64,000 bases of DNA from Casuarina equisetifolia (lineage: Eukaryota; Streptophyta; Magnoliopsida; Fagales; Casuarinaceae). The notes below the pieces were generated by a model. It saw only the letters and a list, made by a program, of their open reading frames with translations. It made no database searches and was not told the origin of the DNA. Numbering within the stretch: the first letter of the stretch is position 1; each line of letters starts with the position of its first letter. Location of the stretch: contig CM052355.1 of the NCBI GenBank assembly GCA_028551475.1, forward strand, positions 13,145,023 through 13,209,022, in the 5' to 3' direction. Below, piece after piece: positions 59,601 to 64,000 of this stretch. The translations under genes and the position numbers were made by a program.

Positions 59601-61137
59601 TGCTACACATTTTTTAGTCTAAGACAAAAAAGCCTGATGATTGAGTTTATTGTATTTGATAATAACATTTTGGTTCAATGGTTGAACTCATTATATTTGA
59701 TAACAAAGGCAAATCTCGTTTCGAGATCAAACCTCATTAAGCTAAAAGGTTTGGGCTCAATTATTCTTAAATTGTAACATTCCAACACCTTCCAAATAGC
59801 CTAAAAGGTACTCAATTACTCTTAATTTGTAACATTTCATATGTAACTAAAGCATATTACTAAACTAAAAGGTCTAGACCTTTTAGCATGCCAAGAGATG
59901 GGAAAGTTATGTGAGCTAACTAAAGCATGCCATTAAGCTAAAAAGTCTAGTCCTTTTGGCATTGCGGGCTCAGTACATTGTAACATTCCAACAAACTTCC
60001 AAATAGACATTCCACTGGTACAATCTAGTCAAGCTACATGGTTCTCCCTTCTCTTGCCTCCCTCTAGACATTGTGGGCTCCACCAGGATTATTCGAGGCA
60101 TATTTTACCAAGATTCGAATTTGGGACATGGAACCCATCTTTGATACCAAATATAGTAAATTCAACTATTGAACTAGAAGACATAGATTTATTAGTATGA
60201 CATACACAATTACCTTAAAACTATAACAGTCCGAGCTCCTCTGTGCATTCTTTCTTCATTGTGCCGCTGCCTTCAGCTTGCTCATCCATTTCTTCTTCTA
60301 CGTCTCTCATTTACGCTGCATCTCGTGACGGTATTAGCTGATGTGCATGTAGTCAGCTTTTGTGATTGTCGAAGACTTTACGAAGGCACATGAAAAGGAT
60401 AACCCCCCATTATAAACTCTAATGGACAAAGTTAGAATTGATTTTTTAATTCATTGTATTGTCTTATCTTTACTTATTACAATATTATTTTTTTGAATCC
60501 GGTTGACTTTTACCATCACATCTATTGAAAAGCAATATATGCGTACTTACTTAGTTCTTGTATTTATGTCACCGACGTCTTTGCCTCTCCATGTCTATGC
60601 TGAGGTCCTATGTCTAGCTAAAGGGAAAAGTGCACCACTCAACAACGTTTTAACGGCGAATTAAGCACTTTCCTTTTCCCTCGAGGTAAACAATGACATC
60701 CGAAGAAATGAAGGAACATAGCCCAATGGCAAGTACTTGAAACCACGGCACATTGACTGAACCAAATGCTAATCACCTATAGAGAACTAGATTCTGTGGC
60801 TTCTTACAGAGGGACAGAAGCGCCTGGAAGCGACTAGGCTATGTTGGGCGCAAAATCTATGTTCTTAGTAGCTGCAGGCTTTCTGTATTTACCTAAACGG
60901 GTATCATAAAAGTACCCAGAAGAATAAGAAAGGTCCAAGACGCAAAGAAGACCACTTATGTTCATTACTTGCTGCATAGTGTTTCAATGAAGTGGCAAAT
61001 GCATTGGAAGACCACTTTACGAAAGGGCACATGATTGGCTTTTTGCCAAGATCGGTCTAGATACTACACAATGATAACACAATCTAATTAAGAAACTCGA
61101 AAGTAATTTGGGCTAATGATAACTGCGATGTTGAAGA
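56685..61137. other. AT-rich spacer without recognisable genes
   Basis: After the FHA 3' flank this is AT-rich with only short unconvincing open stretches. Degenerate direct repeats lie at about 59,740-60,010, where TGTAACATTCCAACA and CTTCCAAATAG recur about 200 bp apart. No gene, RNA or intact mobile element recognised. Confidence 0.4.
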
Positions 61138-61800
61138 TCATGTTATTAGGATGGTGATGGTCATGATGACCATCATCAGCACCCCCATCAAAACATAGTT
61201 GGAGGAGGCAGCTGGGGTTTGCAGAATATTGCTTTCACTAATACTGCTTTCAGCAACCGGATAAAAGGCATTTCCTTCAAATGAAGGGACTGAAGGGATG
61301 GGGCGGGGGGCCGCGTCCCTCTGTAATGCAAATAAAATCAAGAGGGACATCACAGAAAATCCCATCAAAAAATAAAACCTAGAAAAGACCGGTACACGTG
61401 TGAATTGCACCACCAGCACACAGAAGCCTACACGCATGAGAGTTAAGAAAGCACGGGGACAGGAGGAGAAATACTTGTCTGAGTTTGGCCTCCAAAACAA
61501 CCAACAAAGAAGCCACAGAAATCCCATCAGGATGATGTAGCTGACGGCATAGAGATTTACACGTGGCCGACATGCAGATCAGGATGAAGAACAGGGTGCT
61601 ATGGAGGAGGAATATACCAAGAGATAGTGGGGGGAAGCATGATGGGGGTATTCACAAGGGGGGATCTTTCAATGTGAGAGATGGACCCATGATAAGCTTC
61701 TTTAGGTTGAAGCACTCCCAAGGCCCGCCCACTTGCAATGCTTGCTTTTCTCTGAATTCAATCATAGAGCACAAATTTCAAGCTCCCGTGGAAAAGTGAA
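61138..61800 (-). pseudogene. Unidentified multi-pass membrane protein gene, apparently decayed
   Basis: The main open part (61138-61527, minus, starting MGFLWLLCWLFW) has about four hydrophobic segments: the start, around LMRVGFCVLVVQFT, FYFLMGFSVMSLLILFAL, and VLMGVLMMVIMTITILIT at the end, with a Ser/Asn-rich stretch between the last two. Just upstream in another frame lies a further membrane-like segment (GIFLLHSTLFFILICMS), and before that KQALQVGGPWECFNLKK, interrupted by a stop. This suggests a longer gene broken by at least one frameshift and one stop, unless introns explain the changes. I do not recognise the family. Confidence 0.4.
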
Positions 61801-64000
61801 GCTAGAGCAGACAGACTGTTCTTTCTTTTCTCTTCCATTTCTATTTGGTTCAAGAAGCTTATCATAATATGCTTTTGATACATTACCATGTTGACTAGTG
61901 CCAATCACTCTCTCTCTCTCGCTCTTTCTCTCTCTTTCTCTCTCCTTCTTTCCCTTCCCTCCAATACCCGCGATGAGACACTGGGGGACCTCGTTTTTAT
62001 TTAGTTGGGGGTGCCTTCCTTGCAGATTTTAACAGAAATCCATAACCATCTTTTTCTCTTCCTCTCTCCCGCTCTCCTTCTCCCCTCTCTCTGTGAGGAG
62101 GATTATATGCATGAAATCCATTTCACGTGGCACTTACGTATCTCATCTTCATGGGCACTGATGCGTATATCTATGTTTCTCATCGTAGGCCTCCATACCG
62201 CTGGCTTCAACCAGGAAGTGGTCACCCATCTTCTCCTGCTTTCTCAACTTTCTACTTTCACTTGGAGCTCAAAGGCTAAATTTGCAGCTTTTCCATTCTA
62301 AGTGATAATTCTTTCTTGGAAGGGAACTACATCAATCAGATATTTCTGGTACGTTCTTTAGCCATCTGGCCCTCTGAGCTTTTTGAGTTGTCAATTTATT
62401 TTGCAGTATTAGATGAGTCCCACTGCTAGTAGTGCTAACTCTGTTGGTATGGAGGGTTGATATGGGGTAATCTTCATTGAAATATCTGGTTGTCATTGTT
62501 GTATCCCACTCCAAAACCATCCCACAACTCGAGGTGCTTTTTCATTCCCTTATACAGATCATGAAGATTCTGTCATACTGTGGTACCGGAAAAGATAATG
62601 CATGTAGAAAACGAAACTGTACTGTAGGCGTTAAATAAAAAATTCCAAAGGAAAACGGACAAAAAGAAAGCAATAAACCCTCATAGGGAGCTTGGCGAAG
62701 GTTCTTTCTCAATCTCAAAAAGAGACTGCCAACGGAAATAGCTAAATTCCGTAGTGAATAGCATGCACTCATCCAACTTTAAGGACCAAATTCATTATGT
62801 GTTCAGCGAGCTAGACTGTCAGACGCTGTAGCCTAATCGTTCGTGTCCTTGATGCTGGGATATGGGAAGGCTACCCTCCGAAAAAAAAAAAGTGGCTTTG
62901 AAGGCTTCTGCTATTTCCTGCTCGGCGGCAAAACCCCAAGGCCTTTTCCAATCTGATAAAAAGTACTTGGGGCGTGCTGTGCCACATTAGCACTGTGGAT
63001 CTCTCTTTTTCACCATCTGTCTGCGAAAGCAGAGACCACTCTAAGGCAGATTTCGACTGATAAGTAGTGATAAAGGCGTTTGGAGCAACATCACATTATC
63101 ACTTGCTGTACAACAATTGAAGATTCTTACCTTTTCCCCCCTAACTCTTGAGGAGCTGAGAAAAGTCTCTTTTTACTTGGGCGTCACTGCGGGAAGATGC
63201 TAAATCCAAAATATGGTTGGGTATCTGTGGATATTCATACTGGATCTGAGATATGCATGTAAAAGCAATAAATTGATCCATTTAGTTGCGCCCCTGTGAC
63301 TTCCATGTTACATGCAATGGTTGAGAGACCATAGACTGGGAGTTACAGTGCCTGGGATCAATCCTAAATCACTAGGAATGCAGATAAATGATATTGCAGC
63401 GTAGATAAATCTGAACTAATTGTTAGATAAGAGTAAAAAAAAACATTTGTTCAGATGCCTGAAGAACACAAATTAGAACTCATGATCCATGAGTCTAGAG
63501 AGAACACAAACAGCCACTTTTAAGACGTGACAATCTGCTAGATTTCTGGGTTGTCCAGTTTTGCTTTGCAGAGAGAGCATTAGATGTCATGAGATAGTGG
63601 TACACTAAAAACACGGGAAAATAACAGATGTAGCATAAAGCGGAATAGATCACCATTATATTATTCATTTGTTTACGGGTAGAAGTGGTTTGCCAAAAGT
63701 CCTCTCTCTATATCTGAGTCCTCAGGTTGTTCAGTTACGGATTATATGAGTGTACATGTGTCAGGAACAGGCACAGAAGGCCTAGCCTAGTTGTAAGCCA
63801 GTAAAAGGCTGCGTCCTTGTCTTCTTAATGAACTTCATCGACTTAATTAACTTTGAGGCAACTTCCCAAATCACTACAGTACAGACTACTTTGCATGACA
63901 TGTAGAAAAGGACCAAGTAGTGGCAAAATGCTCGTCTCTCGTTATCCGTTGCAACCCATATGACAGCAGAAACTTACAATTGCTTTAATGTTTTGATTTG
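61801..64000. other. Right-end spacer
   Basis: Pyrimidine-rich tracts at about 61,908-61,946 and 62,056-62,092. The rest shows no gene. A stretch at about 62,825-62,892 ending in an A run could be a short SINE remnant but is too weak to call. Confidence 0.4.

Noticed and set aside
62825-62892. Possible SINE ending in an A run
   Set aside because: Only a loose A-box-like match (TAGCCTAATCG), no B-box and no related copy in the window.
1-64000. CRISPR arrays, operons, tRNA or rRNA genes, or a bacterial-type system
   Set aside because: No regularly spaced repeats, ribosome-binding-site-led gene clusters or cloverleaf-forming tRNA sequences were found. The window is ordinary plant nuclear DNA.

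Overview
The window is nuclear DNA of a flowering plant, most likely a eudicot. It has spliced genes with GT-AG introns, an AT-rich background, a Ty1-copia element, tRNA-derived SINE-like repeats and plant-specific gene families. The species cannot be named from sequence alone. All calls come from reading the sequence and from memory of the families; no search was run.

Left part (1 to about 34.65 kb): a tandem segmental duplication with units starting near 1, 16,173 and 28,045. The gene content of a unit is a small unidentified ORF with a TATA box (141 aa), a minus-strand 11-exon phosphoglycolate phosphatase of the cytosolic PGLP2 type, and a decayed plus-strand oligopeptide transporter (OPT) gene whose last exon lies at the start of the next unit. 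The first and third PGLP copies have complete 299-codon reading frames. The middle copy is cut by a 500-N gap and carries two one-base deletions. A 5.58-kb copia fossil sits in the same intron of the OPT pseudogene in units A and B. Units A and B are almost identical, and their indels are confined to the 2.5 kb beside the gap, so unit B may be partly an assembly product.

Middle part (about 35.2 to 45.6 kb): three LTR-like repeat fragments, a pair of inverted repeat arms, SINE-like copies, and two tandem farnesyl diphosphate synthase (FPS) genes of 12 exons each. The downstream copy encodes a complete 342-aa cytosolic-type enzyme with both aspartate-rich motifs. The upstream copy keeps all exons but has lost one base at the end of exon 4, and LTR-like sequence reaches nearly to its start codon.

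Right part (47.7 to 56.7 kb): a nine-exon gene for a 1018-aa protein with C2, VASt, C2, GRAM and VASt regions (At1g03370 type), then a two-exon gene for a 408-aa FHA protein with an RVSF PP1-docking motif (NIPP1/PPP1R8 type). From 56.7 to 64 kb I see only AT-rich spacer and one unidentified, apparently decayed membrane-protein gene near 61.1 to 61.8 kb.

The genes do not form a pathway. The order PGLP2, FPS, FHA protein recalls, from memory, Arabidopsis At5g47760, At5g47770 and At5g47790, which suggests an ancestral neighbourhood into which the OPT/PGLP tandem array, an FPS duplication and the C2-GRAM gene were added or kept. I found no convincing new biological system. The most interesting points are the mosaic tandem array with its possible false duplication, an in-frame stop-free GC-AG intron in one PGLP copy, and the upstream FPS copy with a changed leader and a possible frame-keeping alternative splice donor.
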